Origin: Paludibacteraceae bacterium
GTDB taxonomy: Bacteria; Bacteroidota; Bacteroidia; Bacteroidales; Paludibacteraceae
NCBI GenBank assembly: GCA_017557345.1
Contig: JAFYZR010000095.1
Coordinates: forward strand, 1-32,035
DNA: 32,035 nucleotides
Reading direction: 5' to 3'
A program made the position numbers and the translations under genes. Shown here in pieces: positions 5,520 through 13,967 of the stretch (its first letter is position 1; the number at the start of each line of letters is the position of its first letter). The notes under the pieces are model-generated. The model worked only from the letters and a program-made list of their open reading frames with translations, was not told the DNA's origin and searched no databases.

Positions 5520-7562
5520 TTATTTTGCCAACATCTTTAGCATTCGTTCTTGGTGATCCTTTATGTCCTCAAATACCCACTCATGTCCTGGTTCCCGACG
5601 ATCTTGATTATCTTTGCATTGTTGCATCATAATCATAAACTTGATCGAAGCAACACTGACTTGCCTGATTTTACCAGTTGGATCGAGATAATGATCCAGT
5701 TTCGTTTTCGGACTCCAATTGGAACCGGAACTGTTGGCCTCACTACCGATCATGGCATAATTTCCCAAGCAATTGATCTGGTTTTCGTCCGGAATACCAT
5801 CCAATCCGTTCACATTTGCCTGAGGATAATAATGCTCAAGGCTTCTGCGGGTTCGGGAGAAATAGAACTGATCGAATACTTTTAGGTCAAAATCGCTGCA
5901 GCCAAGTTCTTCAAAAAACTCTCTGCGTTCTTTACTCCCTTTTTTTGTGCCCTCGCCCCGGAGTTTCAGCGCATAACGCCGCCAAAGCTTATAGTCAAGA
6001 TAGTTGAACACAAACAAAGGGATACCTCGGGACTTTTCCGTCCCATCCCCGTAAATCGCCGTGAATTCCTTTTCCCCTGTATTGGCAAGATCCCCGGTAT
6101 TCACTTTGCTTTCTTGAAGAATCACGTCATCAAAACTGCCGGGAAGAGGTGTGTTGATTTCATTGAGTTTCTCAGAAACAAGATATACATTTCGGAAATA
6201 CTTGTCAGCTAATCCTCTCACAAACCAACAATACCATTTCAGGTATCGGATTCTCTCTGCGTAGGAAGGAAGATCAAACAAATAAAGAAGGCAATAAAAC
6301 AAGTAATTCTTCCTCTGTCTGGCTGTAAATGATACTTCAAACATTGACAGCAAATGCTGAAGCTCAGTTTGTGTATCGTCTTCCGGCACAAGATTCTTCA
6401 GATAGCCTTTCTTCCGCCTATCTCTTTGCCATCTCTGGAGTTTCCATGGGTTGTTCTCAACCCGATCCTCTTCTTTGGAATGATGAACCATATAGTTATC
6501 CAAAAGGAATTTCGCTTTTAGAAGATTGTAGCCAAATCTCTTGACAAACACTTCATCCAGAGACAGTTTTCCAAACTCATTCAGCAGTTCCTTGTCATCA
6601 AGATTGAAGCTCGTCGGAGAAAAAGCCTCTTCTTCACGAATACGAGTCAACTTTAGGACGATCAAAAGAAAATTGGAAAAATCAATGATCGGCTGAAATG
6701 CATCCAGCTGTTCTTCATCATAATCCGGTTTTCCATCCAGACTTCCCGCATCTGGCGCAAGAAGGCTTTCAATACTGATACTGGACTGTTGTTTCACGTC
6801 ATTCGCAGGCAAATCTTCAAAACTCTTCGAAATAAACTGATCCAGACTTTCTCCAAAAATGCGTGTTTCCGGGTATTTCTGTTGGATATAAAGGCTCATA
6901 TCACTACAGCATTCCCATATACGGTTAAACCGACTGCGGTCAGCTGGATCATGCAATACGGCAAGCAGGTTTGCTTTTACAATCTCATGCTTTTCCAGTT
7001 GTTCTCCTCGTGAGTTCATGATCTCAAAATACCGATTGAGGTCGATATCCCGAGGAACCTGATAATGTATAATATGAACCTTATTCTGGAAATACTTTTT
7101 AAATCCGTTGATCTCCTTTTCAGATAGGATTTCACTGATTGCCGTTTTCACAAAGCGAAACCCGTCCATTATACCAATGTCCGGCTCATCAATGTCTTTC
7201 TTTTCCTTTGCCAGAGCGTTAAGCGTATTGGTGGCTTTCCTCCTGGCCCGATATGTAAGCTTGTTTTGCATAGGAATATCAAACGCATCTTGGATCAGTG
7301 TTAGTGTAGTCAGCCGCTGTTGGCCATCTATGATTTCAAAAACATTGTCACCCTTGTGAAAAGACACTAATGTGCCAATATAATAGACCGATCCACTATC
7401 TTTTCTCCATGCATCATATATGTCCTGGATAAGCGCTGTGATTTCATCCTTTTCCCATGCAAAGTTGCGCTGATAGATTGGAACTTCGTATGTAGCCTGA
7501 ATGGTTCCGTTAAACAATTCCTGTATAGAAACTTCTTTAAGCGGCAGGGCTTTCGTCTTCAT
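5520..7562 (-). CDS. DUF262-DUF1524 protein (GmrSD-like restriction enzyme)
   Basis: A 680-residue protein. The N-terminal DUF262 domain shows VPIYQRNFAW (residues 28-37) and the hallmark IIDGQQRLTT (77-86), the ParB-like nucleotide site used by GmrS, SspE and BrxU. Near residues 573-620 a His-Me-finger (DUF1524/GmrD) pattern appears: SLEHYYPQ, then NCLGNYAMIG and NWSPKTK. The middle is helical. The family typically cleaves modified or phage DNA in an NTP-dependent way. I chose ATG 7562 because AGGAGG lies seven bases upstream and only one base separates it from the preceding stop; the longer frame to 7706 would overlap the neighbour by 140 bp. It is translationally coupled to the DUF262 gene at 7564-9033. 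Confidence 0.9.
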   Translation of the reverse strand: MKTKALPLKEVSIQELFNGTIQATYEVPIYQRNFAWEKDEITALIQDIYDAWRKDSGSVYYIGTLVSFHKGDNVFEIIDGQQRLTTLTLIQDAFDIPMQNKLTYRARRKATNTLNALAKEKKDIDEPDIGIMDGFRFVKTAISEILSEKEINGFKKYFQNKVHIIHYQVPRDIDLNRYFEIMNSRGEQLEKHEIVKANLLAVLHDPADRSRFNRIWECCSDMSLYIQQKYPETRIFGESLDQFISKSFEDLPANDVKQQSSISIESLLAPDAGSLDGKPDYDEEQLDAFQPIIDFSNFLLIVLKLTRIREEEAFSPTSFNLDDKELLNEFGKLSLDEVFVKRFGYNLLKAKFLLDNYMVHHSKEEDRVENNPWKLQRWQRDRRKKGYLKNLVPEDDTQTELQHLLSMFEVSFTARQRKNYLFYCLLYLFDLPSYAERIRYLKWYCWFVRGLADKYFRNVYLVSEKLNEINTPLPGSFDDVILQESKVNTGDLANTGEKEFTAIYGDGTEKSRGIPLFVFNYLDYKLWRRYALKLRGEGTKKGSKERREFFEELGCSDFDLKVFDQFYFSRTRRSLEHYYPQANVNGLDGIPDENQINCLGNYAMIGSEANSSGSNWSPKTKLDHYLDPTGKIRQVSVASIKFMIMMQQCKDNQDRREPGHEWVFEDIKDHQERMLKMLAK

Positions 7563-7563
7563 C

Positions 7564-9033
7564 TTATATCCTCCTGAAACCGTGTACATCGAAAAAATGC
7601 AGATAGTTTTGGTAGATGCCTGTTTCTTCATCAACATCATCAATCGTGTCCTGCTTAGCATTGACAGCAATGCCATCAACCGAAAGCGGCATGATTCTGT
7701 CCGCAAGCATGCTGAGAAGAGTCATCGGAGAATCTGCCTCGGTGATTGTCCTGTAAAGATTAAACGAATTGACGATACCCTCTTTGTTCGCTGTACCCAT
7801 TATATAATTCTGAGCAGTAAGCCAGCCTACATTCGTATACTGTGCTCGCATAGAATACGCCCAAATAAATGCATATACAACAAACTGATCGAGCAAATCT
7901 CGATCTGCTTTCGCCGGTTTTTCCGGGCAAAAACGATCTGCGTACAGCAAAATCGCAGTATCAAACAACAGTCTCGTTATACGGTTTCCGATACCGTTGC
8001 GGTATTTCCGAAGATCCAGAGTTTTAACTATTTCACTGTCATTGATGAGATAGCCTTCGTATTTGTCATTATTCTGGATATCAGTAAGGATATCAAAATA
8101 GTGTTTTGCATAATCGAAAAACGGCTTTCCTGCCACAATCGGGGTATCTAACTGAAACGGGCTCAGCTTATGCAAGCCAGTTACAAACGGTATTGAGGAA
8201 TGATTGAGGCTGTCTGCATAAGAAAACGCACCTTTGTAATACTGGGCATACGGGTAATTATCTGAACTTGTGACCCCCTTGAACAAATCAATGTTGTGTT
8301 CATCCAATTCTGCCGCTTTATTCCCCCGTATCCACTCTTTAAGACGATAGAGATAGTCTGTAAACAAGGCCGAGAGATCCTTCTGGTTCATATCCTCCCA
8401 GGTTTTTACGACCTTTTCTGTCTGCTCAGCATCAAGATCTGTCATTTCCCGAAGATGATATGCCTTTAAAAGATCGTGCGGATATAGCTTCTTCCCTCGG
8501 GCATTCTGAGAATCAAAGAACTGAAAAGCCTCTGAAAGGTCATCTGTTATTACAACAATCAGTTCGCAGTTTACCTTAATGTATTCAAGCAGGTCCTTTT
8601 TAACGTCCGGGGAAAGATTATTGATCCGGCGGTCAATCGCCCGATAGTTATTTGGAACATTGTGAAGATTATATGGATTCACTGTCAGTTGCTGACTCAG
8701 GAATTCAATCGATCCTGCACCTAATGCTTTAAGCAGCAAGGAAAAAGTAATTGTTCTCTGTTGCCCGTCAACGATATTGTAGCATTCCCGCTCCTTGTCT
8801 TTGTGCAAGATCAGTGTTCCTACCCGGTAAGTTTCTTTGTTTTCACTCATTGCATGCAGAATATCGTCAAGTAACTGGTTCGCGTTCTTGGCCGTCCATT
8901 TATATGGTCTCTGATACTCTGGAATCTGCAATTTAATATCGTAGATGTCCTGATCGTCTTCTGCTTGAGTAATATGATTGTGGAGAAGCAGATCTCCTAT
9001 CTTCGCAATTCCCAAAATCAGTCGATTTGGCAT
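7564..9033 (-). CDS. DUF262 protein, partner of the downstream DUF262-DUF1524 gene
   Basis: A 489-residue protein with the DUF262 signature: IPEYQRPYKW (residues 37-46), VGTLILH, and YNIVDGQQRTITFSLLLKAL (85-104). The remaining 380 residues are helical (for example FFDSQNARGKKLYPHDLLKA), as in GmrS-type proteins. I see no HxxP/GN...K His-Me-finger motif at the C-terminus, so it probably senses or hydrolyses nucleotide while the neighbour cuts. Its stop TAA is part of the sequence between the ribosome binding site and start of the downstream gene. An AGAGG element precedes the ATG. It follows the AAA ATPase gene by only 36 bp, so all three may share a transcript. Confidence 0.9.
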   Translation of the reverse strand: MPNRLILGIAKIGDLLLHNHITQAEDDQDIYDIKLQIPEYQRPYKWTAKNANQLLDDILHAMSENKETYRVGTLILHKDKERECYNIVDGQQRTITFSLLLKALGAGSIEFLSQQLTVNPYNLHNVPNNYRAIDRRINNLSPDVKKDLLEYIKVNCELIVVITDDLSEAFQFFDSQNARGKKLYPHDLLKAYHLREMTDLDAEQTEKVVKTWEDMNQKDLSALFTDYLYRLKEWIRGNKAAELDEHNIDLFKGVTSSDNYPYAQYYKGAFSYADSLNHSSIPFVTGLHKLSPFQLDTPIVAGKPFFDYAKHYFDILTDIQNNDKYEGYLINDSEIVKTLDLRKYRNGIGNRITRLLFDTAILLYADRFCPEKPAKADRDLLDQFVVYAFIWAYSMRAQYTNVGWLTAQNYIMGTANKEGIVNSFNLYRTITEADSPMTLLSMLADRIMPLSVDGIAVNAKQDTIDDVDEETGIYQNYLHFFDVHGFRRI

Positions 9034-9069
9034 CTTTGTTACCTCTTAGTTGAATCAAAATAACAATTG

Positions 9070-10860
9070 TCAGTTTCTAATTGCACAGAGATACTCTTCA
9101 ACATTCAGATACTGCACATCATCCACCGTTTCAGCAGGGCCGCGGTAGATGACATATCTGCCCGTGATCGAGCCGAAGCGATGCTCGGTCATTCTGCATT
9201 TTTCTTCGTCGATCAAGTGATGCATCTGTTCGGGAACGGCCTCCGTACTGTGCTTGATCTCATAGATCTCGCAGCTGCTGGTCGCCGGATCGAACACGAC
9301 CATATCAAACTCACCGATGGCGAATTGCAGCACGAAGACCTGCTTTTTGGGCTTGGCCAGTTTTGTTTCCAGGAGCACGGCGTCCTCTATCATGCGCCCC
9401 ATGATCTCACTGAGGATTCGTTCCTGTACGCTGTTTCGCTCTGTGATGGAAAGGTCGCTGAACGCCGGATCAAGTAGCAGGCTTTCAATTAGAGCCTTGG
9501 CCTGGGCGTAACGAAGTCCAGGCTGGGCGATTACGGTGCGCGGCAGCTTTTCCCCGCCGGGCATGGTGACGATGTCCACGCTCTGCGTCAGATCCAGCAG
9601 GGTCAGATACTCCTGGATCTCCGCCGCATGTGCCGGTTCCAGCTCGACAGTCTGTTCTGCCCGATTTCTAATCTCCAGCAGCTCCATGAGCCGCCGCGTC
9701 ACACTTTGCGTGTCCACCCGGTCAAGGATGTCGTTGGGCCGCTCCCGGTCTCGGCGCAGATTCCGTGCTGACAAGGCGAGGTCGTTGGATTTGAACTCCC
9801 GTGTCAGAACCTCCACGGTGAAGCGGTGGGTCTGATCCTCCACGACGCGGTTGATAGCACTGGTCAGCTCGTTCTTTTCGTACAGCTCCTGCAGCTTGCG
9901 GAAATGTCCCGCTTGCTGATAACAGCGCAGGGAGTGCTGGATGTTATGGGCGATCGCTGTGTCCACATACTCTCTGGCGTTCTCGCTGTTGGCAAAGGGC
10001 GAGTCCTGGTTGTAGTTCACGCCGCTCATGCTCATGGTGCCGCCGTAGCGGATATACTCGTCGATCCCTTTGATGCCAAGCACCTGCTCGAACTCCCGAT
10101 AGGGGATGAAGGTCGTATGGAGCATGATGCAGCGGTCATATAGCTGCTCGTCCTCGGTGAAAAGGAAACCCAAAGAGTCCGTGCCGGAGAGCACGATCTT
10201 CATGCCGCTGGCGGCAAACACGTCCGAGAGAACCGCTGCGCCGTCGATGAAGTCCTCCATCAGCGTGACTTCATCCAGGAACACGTAACGGCAGCCGTTC
10301 TTCTCCAGCGCGCGCAGATCCTTGTTCACATCGGCAAGCGTGTTCTTAGCCGTGATCTGGATGAATGCGGTCTGATCGAGCATCTGATCATCCATGTCCG
10401 CAAGGACCTGTCGGATCATCGTCGTCTTTCCGGTACGACGGAGGCCATAGATCACGAACACCTTGTCCTGCTGCGGGCCGAACACATAGTCCCGCAAACG
10501 GGCATAGCACTCACGTCGGCGGTAGTTCAGCGCCGGTGTCATGAATGCCCGAAGCTCAGAACCGCGCCGGACGATGGTGACATACTCAGTTTTATCCTCA
10601 TGCGGTGCCTTTTTGGGGGCTTTCGGCAACAGCTTTTTCAGTTCTTTTCTCTGCGCCTGAAGCTCTTTCCGCTGTTCGATCTGAGCGCGAAGCTGTTCCA
10701 GTTCATCCTCCGGGATGAACTGTTCTTTTTTCATTTTTCCTTCATACCAGCGATGGTAGAAATAAGTGTGCCCATTGACCTTCTTAGTGGAGATCGAGCC
10801 GCGGGGAAGAGTGTCGATCTGCTCATCCAGCCCGGCGAGCTGTTCCTTCAAATCATTCAT
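9070..10860 (-). CDS. AAA_14-type ATPase with N-terminal GSIS module and C-terminal nuclease-like domain
   Basis: A 596-residue protein. Residues 1-80 contain LPRGSISTKKVNGHTYFYHR and a charged helix, a module I have seen in front of other Clostridia proteins. The ATPase follows, with Walker A YGLRRTGKTT (138-147) and Walker B CRYVFLDEV (190-198). Near residues 525-550, FDMVVFDPATSSCEIYEIKH gives a D...E-x-K pattern typical of the DUF4143/archaeal-ATPase C-terminal PD-(D/E)XK-like domain. The substrate is unknown. ATG 10860 is preferred over GTG 10872 because GGAGG overlaps the GTG but is ten bases from the ATG. It is driven by a promoter embedded in a perfect inverted repeat, so it is probably autoregulated. 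Confidence 0.85.
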   Translation of the reverse strand: MNDLKEQLAGLDEQIDTLPRGSISTKKVNGHTYFYHRWYEGKMKKEQFIPEDELEQLRAQIEQRKELQAQRKELKKLLPKAPKKAPHEDKTEYVTIVRRGSELRAFMTPALNYRRRECYARLRDYVFGPQQDKVFVIYGLRRTGKTTMIRQVLADMDDQMLDQTAFIQITAKNTLADVNKDLRALEKNGCRYVFLDEVTLMEDFIDGAAVLSDVFAASGMKIVLSGTDSLGFLFTEDEQLYDRCIMLHTTFIPYREFEQVLGIKGIDEYIRYGGTMSMSGVNYNQDSPFANSENAREYVDTAIAHNIQHSLRCYQQAGHFRKLQELYEKNELTSAINRVVEDQTHRFTVEVLTREFKSNDLALSARNLRRDRERPNDILDRVDTQSVTRRLMELLEIRNRAEQTVELEPAHAAEIQEYLTLLDLTQSVDIVTMPGGEKLPRTVIAQPGLRYAQAKALIESLLLDPAFSDLSITERNSVQERILSEIMGRMIEDAVLLETKLAKPKKQVFVLQFAIGEFDMVVFDPATSSCEIYEIKHSTEAVPEQMHHLIDEEKCRMTEHRFGSITGRYVIYRGPAETVDDVQYLNVEEYLCAIRN

Positions 10861-10892
10861 GTCCAAAGCCACCTCCAGAATGATCTGAAAAT

Positions 10893-10944
10893 GATTATAC
10901 CCTATTATACCCTAAAATGCAATAGGGTATAATAGGGTATAATC
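10893..10944 (-). promoter_or_regulatory. Promoter/operator: 22-bp perfect inverted repeat made of four TATACCCTA-type units
   Basis: Arms at 10893-10914 and 10923-10944 are exact reverse complements with an 8-base loop. Each arm holds two tandem ATTATACCC units. On the minus strand TTGCAT (10917-10922, in the loop) and TATAAT (10894-10899) are 17 bp apart and form a promoter for the AAA ATPase gene, about 34 bases upstream of its start codon. A repressor binding the units would cover both promoter elements. Confidence 0.85.
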
Positions 10945-11001
10945 TTGGACGACGAAGAGCCTTTGGTCCATAGCGCTTCAACCACAAAAACTATAGCACA
11001 A

Positions 11002-13260
11002 CTATCTTTCATAGTATTTTTCTAGGTTCTCATCGCATATTTCCTCAATCCGCTTCTTCTCTTCCTCACTCAACTTCTTCCAAACCGTCCCGTCCACCTC
11101 GATGATGCCCATGGTTTTGGTGTGGCGCATCATGTTCATGTCCTCGAAGCGTTTGAAAGGATTGGAGAGGATATTCCGTTCGGCCTCCTTGTCAGTATAG
11201 CCATCTTTGGCAAAGATGCTGTTGGCCTTCTCAACCTTCAGGCCGGCCTTGCGGCGGCCCTCATAGAAGCCGCGGAAATAGGAGACAATATCGCTGATCT
11301 TCACACGCCCAGCGGCATCGGCATAGGTCAGGATCCCTTTTAGCAGGACAGGCTTATAGGAATAGCTCATGTCCATCTGCTCGACCATCTCCATGAATAG
11401 CTGTTTGCGGTTGCTATCGTCAATGAGCTTCCACCCATACAGCTCGGCGTAAGCCTGTAGGGTCTCTTCTTTGAAGTACTTGAAGGTGCGATGCTCGCTC
11501 ATGGGAACGATCAGATCCGGCACCAGCTTGCCTTCCCGCACATAACGCTCGATGGTCTCGGTCTGCACATCGACCCGACGCACAAACTCCATCTGCGAAA
11601 TCATGCCGGCAGCCTCTTCCTGCCAGTTAAAGATATCCACCAGCTCGTAATCCATGGCGTCCACAGGATAGTCAATTACTGCATCCGGCTTTTCACCTTT
11701 GCGGTAAAGATCTTCCTCCGCTTCACGCTGTCCCTTCTTGCCTACGACAGTTCCACCTGCGTGATAGTCTTTCAATTTGAAAAGGCGATGCAGCGAATAG
11801 GGCATGTTATACTGGCTGGCATTGTCCACGAAGTCAAATATCATCAGGTGATCCTTGCCTTCCGCCGTGCGCATACCGCGGCCAAGCTGCTGGGTGTACA
11901 GCACCTTCGACATGGTAGGCCTCGCCATGAACAGCACTTCCGTCTGCGGGCAGTCCCATCCCTCGTTCAGCAGATCACAGGCGCAAAGTACCTTGATTTC
12001 ACCGGATGCGAACTTGGCAAGTTGCTCGTTGCGTTCGGAAGTCTTCATGCTACCGGACACAGCGACCGCATTAACTCCAGCTGCACGGAACAGCTCCGCA
12101 ATTTGCTCGGCGTGTTTCACGGAGGCGCAGAACACAACGGTACGCTTGTCCTTCACATAGTCCAGCCAGGTATCTACGATCAGCTGATTGCGCGCGGTCA
12201 CGCAGATCTTCACATCCAGATCACGGATGTTGTACTGGACGCTGTTAAAGCGCACCTTGGTCATGTCGATGTTTGTGTGGATGCGTATGCAGCGGACGGG
12301 AACCAGCGCACCGATTTCCACAGCGGTCTGGATATCCAGTTTATGGGCGGTGTTCTTGAAGATCTCCAGGATATTAATATCGTCAGCGCGCTCCGGCGTG
12401 GCAGTAAGCCCCAGCGTGAACTGAGGCTTGAAATAGGCCAGCACCTTCTGATATGTATCCGCGGAAGCGTGGTGTGCCTCGTCGATGATCAGATAGTCAA
12501 AGGCATCCTCCCGAAACTGGTCCAGATTCAGCGCTACGCTCTGGATGCTGCCGCATACCACATGGGCGTCCGGCTCCCTGAGATTGTCCGCGTACTTGCC
12601 GACGGTTACCTCAGGCCATAGGTCGCAGAAGGTGTTATAGGCCTGATTGACCAACTCCATCGTGTGAGCAACAAACAGCACTCGGCCGCCGCAGTGTTTT
12701 GCGTCCATGACCGCCGTGACTGTTTTTCCCGTTCCGGTGGCGTGATACAGAAGGGCTATTGTTTCGCGGTTTTGCCGCATGGTTTCCAGTGAATCCAGAG
12801 CCTCTTGCTGATACTCCCGCAACTCCAGCTGATCGGCCTTCAGCGCGCGTCCTCGCTGCGTGGGGAGATAATCCTCGATCTCCTTGAAGCGAGGGTCGCT
12901 GCCGAGGAACACACGCAGTTCGTCCTTCACCGTTTCCGGCTGCTTCTGCATTTGCCGCACAGCCCAGCGGTACACATCCCAGCCAAGGTGGATCATGCTG
13001 TTCTGCTTCAGCAGATCGTCATAGAACTTGTCCTGTGATACCAGCCGCGGATTGTGGGAGGCCTCATCGTCGATCTCAATGGCGACACGGGTCGCTCCGT
13101 TTTCCAGCACAAAGTCAGCAAAGCGAGCGTTCTGATAGATGTCGTAGAACGGGTACTGTGAATACAGATACCCAGCTTTTTCTGCCCCGAAGGTATCTGC
13201 AAAAAGGTCGATGAACAGATCCTCGGCCACACTGCCGGAGGCTGATCTGTATTCAGGCAT
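11002..13260 (-). CDS. PD-(D/E)XK-like nuclease fused to SF2 (DEAH) helicase
   Basis: A 752-residue protein. Residues 45-100 resemble a DUF559/Vsr-like nuclease: FADFVL with D49, then VAIEIDDEASHN (59-70) and a terminal HLGWDVYRW strand. An SF2 helicase follows, with Q-motif-like LELREYQQEAL, Walker A ATGTGKT (174-180), DEAH (260-263), GLTATPER, and motifs V/VI NEGWDCP and QQLGRGMR. The roughly 250 C-terminal residues are helical and unassigned. It resembles type I/III restriction translocases, but no cognate specificity gene is adjacent. ATG 13260 has AGGTGA upstream. It lies 37 bp after the broken HTH gene, in the same orientation. The third positions are GC-rich, unlike the block just upstream. 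Confidence 0.85.
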   Translation of the reverse strand: MPEYRSASGSVAEDLFIDLFADTFGAEKAGYLYSQYPFYDIYQNARFADFVLENGATRVAIEIDDEASHNPRLVSQDKFYDDLLKQNSMIHLGWDVYRWAVRQMQKQPETVKDELRVFLGSDPRFKEIEDYLPTQRGRALKADQLELREYQQEALDSLETMRQNRETIALLYHATGTGKTVTAVMDAKHCGGRVLFVAHTMELVNQAYNTFCDLWPEVTVGKYADNLREPDAHVVCGSIQSVALNLDQFREDAFDYLIIDEAHHASADTYQKVLAYFKPQFTLGLTATPERADDINILEIFKNTAHKLDIQTAVEIGALVPVRCIRIHTNIDMTKVRFNSVQYNIRDLDVKICVTARNQLIVDTWLDYVKDKRTVVFCASVKHAEQIAELFRAAGVNAVAVSGSMKTSERNEQLAKFASGEIKVLCACDLLNEGWDCPQTEVLFMARPTMSKVLYTQQLGRGMRTAEGKDHLMIFDFVDNASQYNMPYSLHRLFKLKDYHAGGTVVGKKGQREAEEDLYRKGEKPDAVIDYPVDAMDYELVDIFNWQEEAAGMISQMEFVRRVDVQTETIERYVREGKLVPDLIVPMSEHRTFKYFKEETLQAYAELYGWKLIDDSNRKQLFMEMVEQMDMSYSYKPVLLKGILTYADAAGRVKISDIVSYFRGFYEGRRKAGLKVEKANSIFAKDGYTDKEAERNILSNPFKRFEDMNMMRHTKTMGIIEVDGTVWKKLSEEEKKRIEEICDENLEKYYER

Positions 13261-13297
13261 GGTGAGTCACCTATTTTCTATTTCTAAACTGATCGCG

Positions 13298-13633
13298 TTA
13301 CTGTATTTTCCCTAAACGGACTAATCGAGAGGCTATAGCACCCTCTGTCCTTTTAAACTCATTACAGATGTCCCGGTTTGAGAGACCTTGTTCAAACATC
13401 CGAATTAGCTTGTCGTCTGCCTCTTGTGACCATGGTTTTCCCGCATTCTCTGGAAGGCTTCTTTCTCGCTTTTCTGCCTTTTCCGCTTTTTCTAAAAGTG
13501 TCACAGCAAGGTGTAGCGCTCTTATAACATCTGGTTGATTACAGCTATCACCATCGGAGAGCACTTAACCTGTTTTTGGATCAAGCCCATCTGCAAGCAT
13601 TTCAAGTAATTCTTTTGCATATGTAATGTCCAT
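13298..13633 (-). pseudogene. Myb/SANT-like HTH gene interrupted by an in-frame ochre codon
   Basis: From ATG 13633, which has AGGAGG just upstream and lies one base after the MazG-like stop, the frame reads 22 residues (MDITYAKELLEMLADGLDPK then TG), then TAA, then continues in the same frame as VLSDGDSCNQPDVIRALHLA and on to the C-terminal HTH: KPWSQEADDKLIRMFEQGLS and IASRLVRLGKI. In proteins of this type that I recall, LDPKTG is followed by Glu, so a GAA-to-TAA change is the simple explanation. GTG directly after the stop might allow reinitiation to make an 88-residue product. The intact protein would be a small DNA-binding regulator. Confidence 0.75.
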
Positions 13634-13634
13634 A

Positions 13635-13955
13635 TTAAGCCTCCTGTACTTCAACTAATAGAATCCGTTTTTCAAAGCTGCCGCGCTTGGCGGCCTTTTT
13701 TGCACGCACTTGCTCCAAATCTTCCAGAGTATATCCACGCGCTTTTGCTGCTGCGTATATTACTTCCAGCAGATCGGCCAGTTCTTCAATATTATGATCT
13801 TTGTGATACTCTGCAAGCTCTTCGTCTAATTTGGCATCAAGCATACGAAGATAGTCCTCTTCGGAGAGAATTTCTGTCATGCAGGTTTTGCCGGACGCTT
13901 TTATAATTTCAGGAATACGATCGCGCACAAGCTTATTATACTGATGTTGGATCAT
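13635..13955 (-). CDS. MazG/HisE-like nucleotide pyrophosphohydrolase
   Basis: A 106-residue all-alpha protein with YNKLVRDRIPEII (residues 6-18), typical of the phosphoribosyl-ATP pyrophosphohydrolase-like group, and the metal-binding helices LDEELAEY (43-50) and EELADLLEVIYAA (57-69), whose E/E/D residues bind Mg. It would hydrolyse a non-canonical or alarmone-type nucleoside triphosphate to the monophosphate and pyrophosphate. No other his gene is near, so histidine synthesis is unlikely. It begins 12 bases after the methyltransferase stop and ends one base before the broken HTH gene, so it is part of the defence transcript. MazG-like enzymes are known to alter nucleotide pools in phage defence; its use here is inferred. 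Confidence 0.85.
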   Translation of the reverse strand: MIQHQYNKLVRDRIPEIIKASGKTCMTEILSEEDYLRMLDAKLDEELAEYHKDHNIEELADLLEVIYAAAKARGYTLEDLEQVRAKKAAKRGSFEKRILLVEVQEA

Positions 13956-13967
13956 TATTTCACCCGA

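Noticed and set aside
7563-7706. Longer start for the DUF262-DUF1524 protein
   Set aside because: The extra 48 residues come from the other DUF262 gene in a different frame. A perfect ribosome binding site precedes ATG 7562.
11491-12621. 376-codon open frame on the plus strand
   Set aside because: It is antisense to the nuclease-helicase gene, whose motifs are clear. Its translation is His/Leu-rich low-information sequence typical of a shadow frame.
13565-13567. Recoding of the internal stop as selenocysteine or pyrrolysine
   Set aside because: The codon is TAA, which is not used for either. A plain nonsense mutation or GTG reinitiation is simpler.
13635-13955. Histidine biosynthesis gene hisE
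   Set aside because: The fold group fits, but no other his gene is near and the gene is embedded in a defence transcript.
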